From DATARH01 sp050246595 (GTDB lineage: Bacteria > Pseudomonadota > Alphaproteobacteria > ATCC43930 > CGMCC-115725), in the NCBI GenBank assembly GCA_050246595.1, contig JBFWVT010000017.1, positions 11,001 to 75,000 on the forward strand: a stretch of DNA of 64,000 nt, read 5' to 3'. A model generated the notes under the pieces. That model searched no databases. It saw only the letters and a program-made list of their open reading frames with translations, and was not told the DNA's origin. Each line of letters starts with the position of its first letter. The first letter of the stretch is position 1. Shown piece after piece: positions 41,666-49,714 of the stretch. A program made the position numbers and the translations under genes.

Positions 41666-43075
41666 TCAGACCGAGTAATACATCTGGAACTCGACCGGGT
41701 GAGGCGTGTGCTCGAAATTGTACACCTCCTCCCATTTCAGCTCGATATACGATTCGATGAAATCGCGGCTGAATACGTCGCCTTTCGTCAGGAAGGAATG
41801 ATCGGCCTGCAACTCGGTAAGCGCGTCGCGCAACGAACCGCACACGGTCGGGATGTCCTTCAACTCCTCGGGCGGCAGATCGTACAAATTCTTGTCCATC
41901 GCGTCGCCGGGATGGATGCGGTTCTGGATGCCGTCGAGCCCGGCCATCATCATCGCGGCATAGGCCAGATACGGGTTGGCCGCCGGGTCCGGAAAGCGCA
42001 CCTCGACCCGTTTCGCCTTTGGGCTCGACACGATCGGGATGCGGCACGAGGCCGAGCGGTTGCGCGCCGAATAGGCCAGCAATACCGGCGCCTCGAAGCC
42101 CGGGATCAGCCGCTTGTAGCTGTTTGTAGAGGGATTCGTAAAGGCGTTGAGCGCCTTGGCGTGCCGAATGATGCCGCCGATATAGTACAGCGCCGTTTCC
42201 GACAGATCGGCATACTGGTTGCCGGCGAAAAGCGGCCGTTCGCCTTTCCAGATCGACTGGTGCGTGTGCATGCCCGAGCCGTTGTCGCCCTTGATCGGCT
42301 TTGGCATAAAGGTCGCGGTCTTGCCGTACTGGTGCGCGACATTGTGCACGACGTATTTATAAATCTGCATGTGGTCGGCGGTTTTGACCAGGGTCGAGTA
42401 CACAAACCCGAGTTCGTGCTGCGACGGCGCCACCTCGTGGTGGTGCTTTTCGACTTCGAGACCCATGTCGAGCATGACCGACAGCATCTCGGCGCGCAGA
42501 TCGCTGGCGCTGTCGACCGGCGGCACCGGGAAATAGCCGCCCTTGACCGCCGGGCGGTGCCCCATATTGCCGTCGGGGAATTTTTTCGCGGTGACGTAGG
42601 GACCTTCCTCGCTGTCGATTTCGTACATCGCGCCGTTCATCGCGCTGTTGTAGCGCACGTCATCGAACACGAAGAACTCCGCCTCGGGACCAAAATAAGC
42701 CGTGTCGCCGATCCCGGTCGCGATCAGGTGCTGCTCGGCCTTTTTTGCGATCGAGCGCGGGTCGCGGCCGTAGGGCTGCCCGGTCAACGGTTCGTGCACA
42801 TCGCAGAACAGGATCAGCGAGGTCTGCGCCGCGAACGGGTCGAGCACCGCGCTCTCGCAATCCGGCATGAGCAGCATGTCGGATTCGTTGATCGCCTTCC
42901 AGCCGCCGATCGACGAACCGTCGAACGGCACGCCGTCATTGAGAAAGTCGTCGGTGATCGTCCGCACGTGATGGGCCAGGTGCTGCCACTTGCCGCGCGG
43001 ATCGGTAAAGCGGAAATCGACGTATTTGACGTCGTGCTCCTGGATCATATCCAGGACCTTCTCGGTATCGGCCAT
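41666..43075 (-). CDS. glnA: Glutamine synthetase type I
   Basis: Makes glutamine from glutamate, ammonia and ATP as a cytoplasmic dodecamer. Its 469 residues are the standard GSI-beta length. Seen: the N-terminal FRFTDPRGKWQHLAHHV, FDGSSIGGW, the metal/ATP block GPEAEFFVFDDV, NGSGMHTHQSIW, NPSTNSYKRLIPGFEAPV, and the adenylylation Tyr in NLYDLPPEE near the C-terminus, so it should be controlled by GlnE. It follows glnB by 39 bp and is probably cotranscribed from the sigma54-type promoter at 43501-43516. Confidence 0.98.
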   Translation of the reverse strand: MADTEKVLDMIQEHDVKYVDFRFTDPRGKWQHLAHHVRTITDDFLNDGVPFDGSSIGGWKAINESDMLLMPDCESAVLDPFAAQTSLILFCDVHEPLTGQPYGRDPRSIAKKAEQHLIATGIGDTAYFGPEAEFFVFDDVRYNSAMNGAMYEIDSEEGPYVTAKKFPDGNMGHRPAVKGGYFPVPPVDSASDLRAEMLSVMLDMGLEVEKHHHEVAPSQHELGFVYSTLVKTADHMQIYKYVVHNVAHQYGKTATFMPKPIKGDNGSGMHTHQSIWKGERPLFAGNQYADLSETALYYIGGIIRHAKALNAFTNPSTNSYKRLIPGFEAPVLLAYSARNRSASCRIPIVSSPKAKRVEVRFPDPAANPYLAYAAMMMAGLDGIQNRIHPGDAMDKNLYDLPPEELKDIPTVCGSLRDALTELQADHSFLTKGDVFSRDFIESYIELKWEEVYNFEHTPHPVEFQMYYSV

Positions 43076-43114
43076 CGCACTGTTCCGTTACTGGTTGAAC
43101 CTTGGAAAGTTTTG

Positions 43115-43453
43115 CTAAATCGCGTCCGGCCCGCGCTCGCCGGTGCGGATGCGGATTGCCTCGTCGATCGAGGAGACGAATATCTTGCCGTCGCCGATCC
43201 GTCCGGTATGGGCCGCCTGCATGATCGCCTCGACGGCGCGCTCGACCATCGATTCCTCCATGACGACCTCGATCTTCACCTTCGGCAGAAAGTCGACGAC
43301 GTATTCCGCCCCGCGATAGAGTTCGGTATGGCCCTTTTGTCGGCCAAAGCCCTTGGCTTCGGTGACGGTGATCCCTTTGATCCCGACCTCGTGAAGCGCC
43401 TCCTTCACCTCGTCGAGCTTGAACGGCTTGATGATGGCCTCGACCTTTTTCAT
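43115..43453 (-). CDS. glnB: Nitrogen regulatory protein PII
   Basis: A 112-residue PII signal protein sensing 2-oxoglutarate and ATP/ADP. It has the T-loop with uridylylation Tyr51 (GAEYVVDFLPK), the B-loop AAHTGRIGDGKIFV and the C-loop RIRTGERGPDAI. It controls GlnE, NtrB and other nitrogen targets. The glnB-glnA order is the alphaproteobacterial standard and distinguishes it from glnK, which would sit beside amtB. Confidence 0.98.
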   Translation of the reverse strand: MKKVEAIIKPFKLDEVKEALHEVGIKGITVTEAKGFGRQKGHTELYRGAEYVVDFLPKVKIEVVMEESMVERAVEAIMQAAHTGRIGDGKIFVSSIDEAIRIRTGERGPDAI

Positions 43454-43500
43454 CGCAATTCACTCTCCTGCCGGGAACGCCGCCTCGGATCGATTATCGT

Positions 43501-43516
43501 TGCACGGCTCATGCCA
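43501..43516 (-). promoter_or_regulatory. Sigma54-type promoter for glnBA
   Basis: On the minus strand TGGCATG-AGCC-GTGCA matches the -24/-12 consensus TGGCACG-N4-TTGCA at all but two positions, with the invariant GG and GC in place. It lies about 48 bp upstream of the glnB ATG. The farther upstream inverted pair GGCAT/ATGCC (about 43576-43597) is not an NtrC consensus site. Confidence 0.7.
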
Positions 43517-43599
43517 AGCCCGTCGATCCAGGCAGGCCGGGCCATTGCCGAGACTGACGCCTCTTTCAAAGGCATATTCCGGCGAAAATGCCTAAAAAT

Positions 43600-44796
43600 T
43601 CATCCCTCAATCACACCTCGGCGCGGCGTGTTGCCGAGAAAACGCCTTATGCGCTCGATCGCCTCGGTGATCGCCTCAAGACTGTTGGCATAGGAAAACC
43701 TGATGTAATTCTCTCCGAATGCGCCAAAGCTGGTGCCGGCGATCGTCGCGACGCCCTCCTGGTCAAGCAGTTGGCTCTGGAAACTGCGGGCATCGTGACC
43801 CGTGCCGGAGATGTTTGGGAACGTATAGAACGCCCCGCCCGGATTGGCGCAAGTGACGCCGGGCAGGCTGCTGAGCGCTGCGACGATCACCTCGCGCCGT
43901 TCGGCGAAGGCCCGCACCATCCGATGCACCGGCTCGCGCGGGCCTTCAAGCGCCGCGATCCCGGCATATTGCGCCGCCGCGTTGACGCAGGAGTGACAGT
44001 TGATCGCGAGCCGCTCGGCATAGGGGAACAGCGCCTGCGGCCACACGCCGTATCCCATGCGCCAGCCGGTCATCGCATAGGTCTTGCTCCAGCCGTCGAG
44101 CAGGATCAGCCGCTCGCGCAACGACGGGTATTGCAGCAGGCTGACGTGTTCGGCGCCGTCATAGACGATCTCGCCATAGATTTCGTCGCTCATCACGGCG
44201 ACCTGCGGGTGGTGCTCAAGCCCGGCGACAAGACGGTCGAGTTCGGTCCGCGGCACGACCCCGCCGGTCGGGTTGGCCGGGCTGTTGATAATCAGCAGCC
44301 GGGTTTGCGGTGTTATCTTTTCCAGCACCTCGTCGGCGCTGAACGAGAAACCCCTGCTCTCGTAGAGCGGCACCGGCACCGGCGTCGCGCCGGAAAACCG
44401 GATGACGCTCTCGTAGATCGGAAAGCCCGGGTTCGGATAGAGGATTTCGCTACCAGGTTCGCCGAACATCATGATCGCGAAAAACATCGTGACCTTGCCG
44501 CCGGGGACCACGAGCACCCGGTCGGGCGAGACCTCGACCGCGTGGCGCCGATAGAGATCGGCGGCGACCGCTTCGCGCAATGCCGGGATGCCGTTGGCCG
44601 GGGTATAGCCGTGATGGCCGTCGGCGAGCGCCTTTCTGCCGGCCTCGACAATATGCTCCGGGGTCGGGAAATCGGGTTGTCCGATCCCGAGATTGATGAT
44701 CGAGCGGCCCTGCGCTGCCAGCGCGTTGGCCCGCGCCAGTACCTCGAACGCCGTCTCGGTGCCGAGCACCTGCATGCGGCCGGCCATCTGCAACAT
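43600..44796 (-). CDS. Class I/II PLP aminotransferase
   Basis: A 398-residue fold-type I aminotransferase of the aspartate/aromatic family. NLGIGQPDFPTPEHI is the substrate-gate segment, NSPANPTGGV and SDEIYGEIVYDG contact PLP, Lys238 in SKTYAMTGWRMGY forms the Schiff base and RFSYANS holds the carboxylate-binding Arg. Exact amino acid not determinable. The ATG at 44796 follows GGAG. It lies upstream of glnBA in the same direction but the glnB promoter is between, so it is probably a separate transcript. Confidence 0.9.
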   Translation of the reverse strand: MLQMAGRMQVLGTETAFEVLARANALAAQGRSIINLGIGQPDFPTPEHIVEAGRKALADGHHGYTPANGIPALREAVAADLYRRHAVEVSPDRVLVVPGGKVTMFFAIMMFGEPGSEILYPNPGFPIYESVIRFSGATPVPVPLYESRGFSFSADEVLEKITPQTRLLIINSPANPTGGVVPRTELDRLVAGLEHHPQVAVMSDEIYGEIVYDGAEHVSLLQYPSLRERLILLDGWSKTYAMTGWRMGYGVWPQALFPYAERLAINCHSCVNAAAQYAGIAALEGPREPVHRMVRAFAERREVIVAALSSLPGVTCANPGGAFYTFPNISGTGHDARSFQSQLLDQEGVATIAGTSFGAFGENYIRFSYANSLEAITEAIERIRRFLGNTPRRGVIEG

Positions 44797-44829
44797 GCGT
44801 GTTCTCCGCCAGTGAATGCCTGAAAACTA

Positions 44830-44918
44830 GTCGTCCTTGCGAGCAAAGCGAAGCGGTCTCGTGCCGCTTCAGGCCCGGCCGCGCGAGATTGCGTCGTACC
44901 CGCGCTCGCCGCAACGAC
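44830..44918. repeat. Palindromic repeat between aminotransferase and tam
   Basis: The ends GTCGTCCTTGCGAGC and GCTCGCCGCAACGAC are imperfect complements, with an inner AAGCGAAGCGGTCTCG / CGAGATTGCGTCG pair. This is the type of dispersed repeat that begins CGTC-TTGCGAGC in many alphaproteobacterial genomes. Confidence 0.65.
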
Positions 44919-44924
44919 AACCGA

Positions 44925-45695
44925 TCAGCGCGGCACGGCAATAAAAAACAGCCGCGGATACGGCAGCAGGATCTTGCCGTCGTCTCGCGGCGGAAAGGCC
45001 TCGGCCAGCAGACGCTCGTAGCGCTCCAGAAATTGCCGCTGCTCGTCCGGATCGAGCCGGCCGAGAAACGGCCCGAGACCGGTGCCGCGCAGCCAGGCGA
45101 TGATCGCCGGCACCCCGTCCATGATCTGGATGTAATTGGTCTCCCACAGGATCACGCGGCGGCTCAGCGGCGCCAGGCAGTCATAATAGAACTCCGGCGG
45201 TCGCACCGGCGAGGGATCGCGCGCGCCCGCCAGCCGATCGCGCCATGGCCCCTCGGCGGCAGCCCGGCGCATCAGCGCATGCGTCGCGAAATCGTGATTG
45301 CGCGGCATCTGCACCGCCAGTGCGCCGTCCGGCTTGACCGCTGCGATCAGACGCGGGAGGAGTTCGGCATGGTTCCCGACCCATTGCAGCGCCGCGTTCG
45401 AAAACACGACATCATACGGCTCGGCCGGCGACCACGCGGCGATGTCGCCGGCGGTGAACGCGATCCCCGGATGGCGGCGGCGCGCCGCCGCCAGCATATC
45501 CTGTGACGTATCAAGCCCTTCGAGAGCGGCATCGGGCCAGCGTTGGCGCAGCAGCGCCGTGCTGTTGCCCGGCCCGCAGCCGAGATCGATCACCCGAAGC
45601 GGCGCCGCGATCTCGATCTGCGCGAGCACATCCAGGGCAGGCCGGGTGCGCTCGTCTGCAAAGCGGAGATATTGACCGGCATTCCATTCGTGCAT
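44925..45695 (-). CDS. tam: Trans-aconitate 2-methyltransferase
   Basis: A 256-residue SAM-dependent methyltransferase that methylates trans-aconitate, a by-product inhibiting aconitase. It starts with the family-typical WNAGQYLRFADERTRPALDVL, then motif I VIDLGCGPGNSTALL, motif II GLDTSQDML, FSNAALQWV, and the C-terminal LLPYPRLFFIA. ATG at 45695 with AGGCGG. Divergent from the receiver gene. Confidence 0.88.
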   Translation of the reverse strand: MHEWNAGQYLRFADERTRPALDVLAQIEIAAPLRVIDLGCGPGNSTALLRQRWPDAALEGLDTSQDMLAAARRRHPGIAFTAGDIAAWSPAEPYDVVFSNAALQWVGNHAELLPRLIAAVKPDGALAVQMPRNHDFATHALMRRAAAEGPWRDRLAGARDPSPVRPPEFYYDCLAPLSRRVILWETNYIQIMDGVPAIIAWLRGTGLGPFLGRLDPDEQRQFLERYERLLAEAFPPRDDGKILLPYPRLFFIAVPR

Positions 45696-45834
45696 GATCC
45701 GCCTACTTGATGAACCTCTCGCCCGATGCGCGTTGCGCGTGCGCATCACCCGCCACGATAAACCAAATTTCCCTAAGGAGCCGGGAGCAAACCCGGAACC
45801 CCTGCCGTTTTCAAGGGTCACTGGTGCTGCGTGA

Positions 45835-46221
45835 ATGATCGAGCCGGCAAAAACCATCCTTGTCGTCGAGGACGATCGCGACGTGCGCGAGGTCGCGCTC
45901 ACGGTGCTCGAGGGAGCCGGTTATCGGGTCATCGAGGCCGCCAGCGGCGACGACGCGTATCGCCTCCTGCTGGCGCATCCGGAGATGCAGATCGATCTGC
46001 TGTTCACCGATGTCGTCATGCCGGGACGGCTCGACGGGATCGATCTGGCCAATGCCGCCCGCGGGCTGCGTCCGCATCTGCACGTGCTGTACGCCACCGG
46101 CTTTGCCAATCTCGTGCGCGCCAATCGCGACGCCGATCTGCAAGGCCCGGTCCTGCGCAAGCCGTATCGGCCGCGCGATCTGCGCCGAGCCATCGCTGCC
46201 CTGCTCGATCAGGTGAATTGA
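45835..46221 (+). CDS. Single-domain response regulator (CheY-like)
   Basis: A 128-residue receiver domain without an output domain. Acidic Glu12-Asp13-Asp14 (VVEDDRD), phosphorylated Asp59 in LLFTDVVMPG, Thr in LYATGFAN and Lys in LRKPYRP are present. It probably relays phosphate or acts with a kinase elsewhere. No kinase is in the window. ATG at 45835; convergent with the RND gene, 18 bp apart. Confidence 0.88.
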   Translation: MIEPAKTILVVEDDRDVREVALTVLEGAGYRVIEAASGDDAYRLLLAHPEMQIDLLFTDVVMPGRLDGIDLANAARGLRPHLHVLYATGFANLVRANRDADLQGPVLRKPYRPRDLRRAIAALLDQVN

Positions 46222-46239
46222 GCCGGGTTTGAGCGTGGA

Positions 46240-49200
46240 TCAGTCGGCGGCGTGCTCGGCGCCGCGGGAGGTACCGAGCCGGCCGCGCCGCATTCGCAAT
46301 CGCCATCGGTCGAGGTACAGATAGACGACCGGCGTCGTGTACAGCGTCAGCACCTGGCTCACGAGCAGCCCGCTGACGATCGCAATCCCGAGCGGCCGGC
46401 GCAATTCGGAGCCTTCGCCAAACCCGATCGCCAGCGGCACCGCGCCGAGCACCGCCGCGGCCGTCGTCATCATGATCGGGCGAAAGCGCAGCAGCGCCGC
46501 CCGGTAGATCGCCTCACGCGACCCGAACCCCTGGTTCCGCTCGGCGGCGAGCGCGAAATCGATCATCATGATCGCGTTTTTCTTGACGATGCCGATCAGC
46601 AGAATGACGCCGATCATCGCGATGACGCTGAATTCGATGCTAAACAGCAGCAGCGCCAGCACCGCCCCCACCCCGGCCGAGGGCAGGGTCGACAGGATCG
46701 TGATCGGGTGGACCAGGCTCTCGTAGAGCACGCCAAGCACGATGTAGACGGTGACCAGCGCCACCAGGATCAGCAGCGGCTGGGTCTTCAGCGACGATTG
46801 AAAGGCGCGCGCCGTACCCTCGAAGGTGGCGACGATCGTAGCCGGCACGCCGATGCGCAGCATCGCCTCGTCGATGGCGCGGGTGGCCTCGCCGAGCGAC
46901 ACGCCCGGTTTTACGTTGAACGAAACCGTCGTCGCGGCGAACAGCCCCTGGTGATTGACGGCGAGCGGGGCGTTCCCGGTCTCGAAGCGGGCAATGGCGG
47001 ATAGCGGCACCATCCGTTCCGGCGCCGTACTGACGGCCGTACCGGTCGAGACGCCGCCGCGCCCGCCATTCGCGATCGCGTTGGTTGCCCGATTGCGCAC
47101 CGCCTGCGCCGCATCCGGCTGGCTGTCCGCACTCCCGGTGCCGGCGGTCGTGCCATTGCCGACAGTTGCGAGCGTGCCCGCGAGCGCGTTTGTCGCCTGT
47201 GTCCCGCTGATCCCGCCGGCGGTGCTGATAAAAATCTTGTTCAGCGTGTCGGGAGTCTCCCAGTATCGCGGCGACGCCTCCATGACCACCCTGTACTGGT
47301 AGCGCGTGGTGTAGATCGTCGAGACGACCCGTTCGCCAAAGGCATTGTACAGCGCATTGTTGATCTGCCGGGGGGTTACGCCGAGCCGCGCGGCGGTTGC
47401 GCGGTCGATCACCAGCCTGGTTTCGAGCCCGCCCTGCTGCTGATCGGAATTGACATCGATCAGTTGCGGCAGCTGCTCCAACGCGGCGGCGATGCGCGGC
47501 CCCCACTCGTATAGCTGCGCCAGATCGTCGGCCTGCAATGTGTACTGGTATTGCGCAAACGACTCGCGCCCGCCGACGCGGATGTCCTGCACCGCCCGCA
47601 AATACAGACGCGCGCCGGCGACCTGGGCGAGTTTGGGCCGCAGCCGGGCGACGATTTCGGCCGCCGCGGCATCGCGCTCAGCCAAGGGTTTCAGCGCGAC
47701 AAAAACATAACCGGAGTTCGAACGTCCGCCGCCGGTAAAGCCGGTGACGTTGGCGACCGCCGGATCGTCGCCGAGGATGCGGATGAACTCGGCCAGCTTG
47801 CCCTGCATCAGCTCGAACGAGGCGCTCTGATCGCCCCGGATCCCGCCCACCAGTCGTCCGGTATCCTGCTGCGGCATCAGCCCCTTCGGGATCACCATAA
47901 AGAGATGGATGTTGAGCGCGACGGTCAGCAGCAGCGCCACCAGAACCAGCGCCGGCCGGCGCAGCGACCACGCCAGACTGCGCGCGTAAACCCGCAGCAT
48001 CGCCGCGAACAGACGGTCGCTCGCTTCCCGCCATCCCGAACCCCGCGGCTCCGGCCGTTTTGTCGCCAAATAGGCGCACATCATCGGTGTCGTGGTCAGC
48101 GAAACGATCATCGAGATCAGGATCGCCACCGACAGCACCACGGCAAACTCGCGGAACATCCGCCCGATCAGACCCGGCATCAGCAGGATCGGCACAAATA
48201 CCGCGATCAAGGACAGGCTCATCGAGACCACCGTAAAGGCGATCTCGCGCGCGCCGCGCAACGCCGCCTCGATGCGACCCATCCCGGCCTCGACATGCCG
48301 CATCACGTTTTCGACCACGACAATCGCGTCGTCGACCACGAACCCGGCGGCGATCGTTAGCGCCATCAGCGACGGGGTGTTGAGACTGTAGCCGAGCAGG
48401 TGCATCGCCCCAAACGTGCCGAGCAGCGATACCGGCACCGCGACGCTCGGGATCAACGCCGTGCGCGCGTCGCGCAGAAACAGGAACACGACAAGGATCA
48501 CCAGCGCGACCGCGATGACCAGCGTGATCTCGACCTCGTGCAGCGAGGCGCGGATCGTCGTGCTGCGATCGAGCGCGACGGCGAGGTCGATATCGCTCGG
48601 CAGCGCCGCCCGGAGCCGGGGCAGGATTTCGCTTACCCGGTCGACGGCCTCGATGATGTTGCCGCCGGGCTGCCGGTGCAGAACGACCAGCACCGCCGGT
48701 TTGCCGTTCGACAGCCCGATATTGCGCCGGCTTTCCTGCCCCTCCTCGATTTTTGCGACATCGCCGAGGCGTACCGGCGCGCCGTTGCGGTAGGCGATCA
48801 CCAGCGGCTTGTAATCGTCCGGCGTCATGGCCTGATCGTTGGCGTAGAGCTGCCAGCGCCTGCTGCCGTCCTCGATCGCGCCTTTCGGACTGTGGGCGTT
48901 GGCCGCCGCGATCGCGGCGCGGACATCCTCAAGACCGATGCCGTGGTGGAACAGCGGCGCCGGATCGATCTCGATCCGCACCGCGCGGGCCGCGCCGCCG
49001 CCGATCGTGACCTGCCCGACCCCCGGGATTTGCGACAGCGCCGGAACCAGCACCATCGACGCCGCATCGTGCATCTGGCCGCGCGTGCGCAGATCGGAGG
49101 TCAGCGACAGGATCAGGATCGGCGCGTCGGCCGGGTTGACCTTGCGATAGGTCGGGTTGCTCCTGAGACTGGCGGGCAGATCAGCGCGCGCGGCGTTGAT

Positions 49201-49533
49201 CGCGGCCTGCACCTCGCGCGCGGCCCCGTCGATATCGCGGCTCAGCGCGAATTGCAGCGTGATGCGCGTCGAGCCGACCGTGCTCCACGAGGTCATCTCG
49301 GTGACATCGGCAATGACCCCGAGATGCCGTTCCAGCGGGGTCGCGACGCTCGTCGCCATTGTCTCCGGGCTGGCCCCCGCCATGCTCGCGCTGACCACGA
49401 TTGTCGGGTAATCGACCTGCGGCAGCGGTGCGACCGGCAGCTTGAAAAAGGCGACGAGTCCGGCCAGGGCGAGCCCAATCGTCAGCAGCGTCGTCCCGAC
49501 CGGCCGCCGGATGAAAACTGCCGACAGGCTCAT
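46240..49533 (-). CDS. mdtC: RND efflux permease (MdtC-like)
   Basis: A 1097-residue inner-membrane RND transporter, driven by the proton gradient. It has 12 predicted membrane helices in two halves, the N-terminal SLSAVFIRRPVGTTLLTIGL, GFVVDDAIVVVENVMRH with the helix-4 Asp pair for proton relay, and a C-terminal IGIVKKNAIMMIDFAL. Porter loops include the usual GGLETRLVIDR region. An unusual Ala/Gly/Thr/Ser/Asn-rich insertion lies at about residues 768-838 (SGTQATNALAGTLATVGNG and onward), where relatives have a short loop. ATG at 49533; the open frame upstream is repeat DNA. Third gene of an MdtABC-like unit. Confidence 0.88.
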   Translation of the reverse strand: MSLSAVFIRRPVGTTLLTIGLALAGLVAFFKLPVAPLPQVDYPTIVVSASMAGASPETMATSVATPLERHLGVIADVTEMTSWSTVGSTRITLQFALSRDIDGAAREVQAAINAARADLPASLRSNPTYRKVNPADAPILILSLTSDLRTRGQMHDAASMVLVPALSQIPGVGQVTIGGGAARAVRIEIDPAPLFHHGIGLEDVRAAIAAANAHSPKGAIEDGSRRWQLYANDQAMTPDDYKPLVIAYRNGAPVRLGDVAKIEEGQESRRNIGLSNGKPAVLVVLHRQPGGNIIEAVDRVSEILPRLRAALPSDIDLAVALDRSTTIRASLHEVEITLVIAVALVILVVFLFLRDARTALIPSVAVPVSLLGTFGAMHLLGYSLNTPSLMALTIAAGFVVDDAIVVVENVMRHVEAGMGRIEAALRGAREIAFTVVSMSLSLIAVFVPILLMPGLIGRMFREFAVVLSVAILISMIVSLTTTPMMCAYLATKRPEPRGSGWREASDRLFAAMLRVYARSLAWSLRRPALVLVALLLTVALNIHLFMVIPKGLMPQQDTGRLVGGIRGDQSASFELMQGKLAEFIRILGDDPAVANVTGFTGGGRSNSGYVFVALKPLAERDAAAAEIVARLRPKLAQVAGARLYLRAVQDIRVGGRESFAQYQYTLQADDLAQLYEWGPRIAAALEQLPQLIDVNSDQQQGGLETRLVIDRATAARLGVTPRQINNALYNAFGERVVSTIYTTRYQYRVVMEASPRYWETPDTLNKIFISTAGGISGTQATNALAGTLATVGNGTTAGTGSADSQPDAAQAVRNRATNAIANGGRGGVSTGTAVSTAPERMVPLSAIARFETGNAPLAVNHQGLFAATTVSFNVKPGVSLGEATRAIDEAMLRIGVPATIVATFEGTARAFQSSLKTQPLLILVALVTVYIVLGVLYESLVHPITILSTLPSAGVGAVLALLLFSIEFSVIAMIGVILLIGIVKKNAIMMIDFALAAERNQGFGSREAIYRAALLRFRPIMMTTAAAVLGAVPLAIGFGEGSELRRPLGIAIVSGLLVSQVLTLYTTPVVYLYLDRWRLRMRRGRLGTSRGAEHAAD

Positions 49534-49555
49534 GCCATCGGCCTGAGGCGAAAGC

Positions 49556-49689
49556 CCCTCTCCCGCACTGCGGGAGAGGGTGCCTCCGGGCGGAGTCCGG
49601 AGGCGGGTGAGGGCGGCGCAATCGAACGAACCCTCACCCACCGCTTGCTGCCGCGAGCGGTCCCCCCTCTCCCGCAATGCGGGAGAGGG
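49556..49689. repeat. Paired REP-like palindromes between the RND genes
   Basis: Two near-identical hairpins, CCCTCTCCCGCACTGCGGGA and CCCTCTCCCGCAATGCGGGA (each closed by GAGGG), lie at 49556-49580 and 49665-49689. The spacer has a further GGCGGGTGAGGG / CCCTCACCCACC inverted pair. The whole fills the 181-bp mdtB-mdtC gap and may lower downstream expression or protect the transcript. Confidence 0.8.
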
Positions 49690-49714
49690 TTTTGGGCGAG
49701 CCATCCAAGCGAGG

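Noticed and set aside
41699..43693. Long plus-strand frame opposite glnA and glnB
   Set aside because: Antisense to two unmistakable genes and lacking any family motif.
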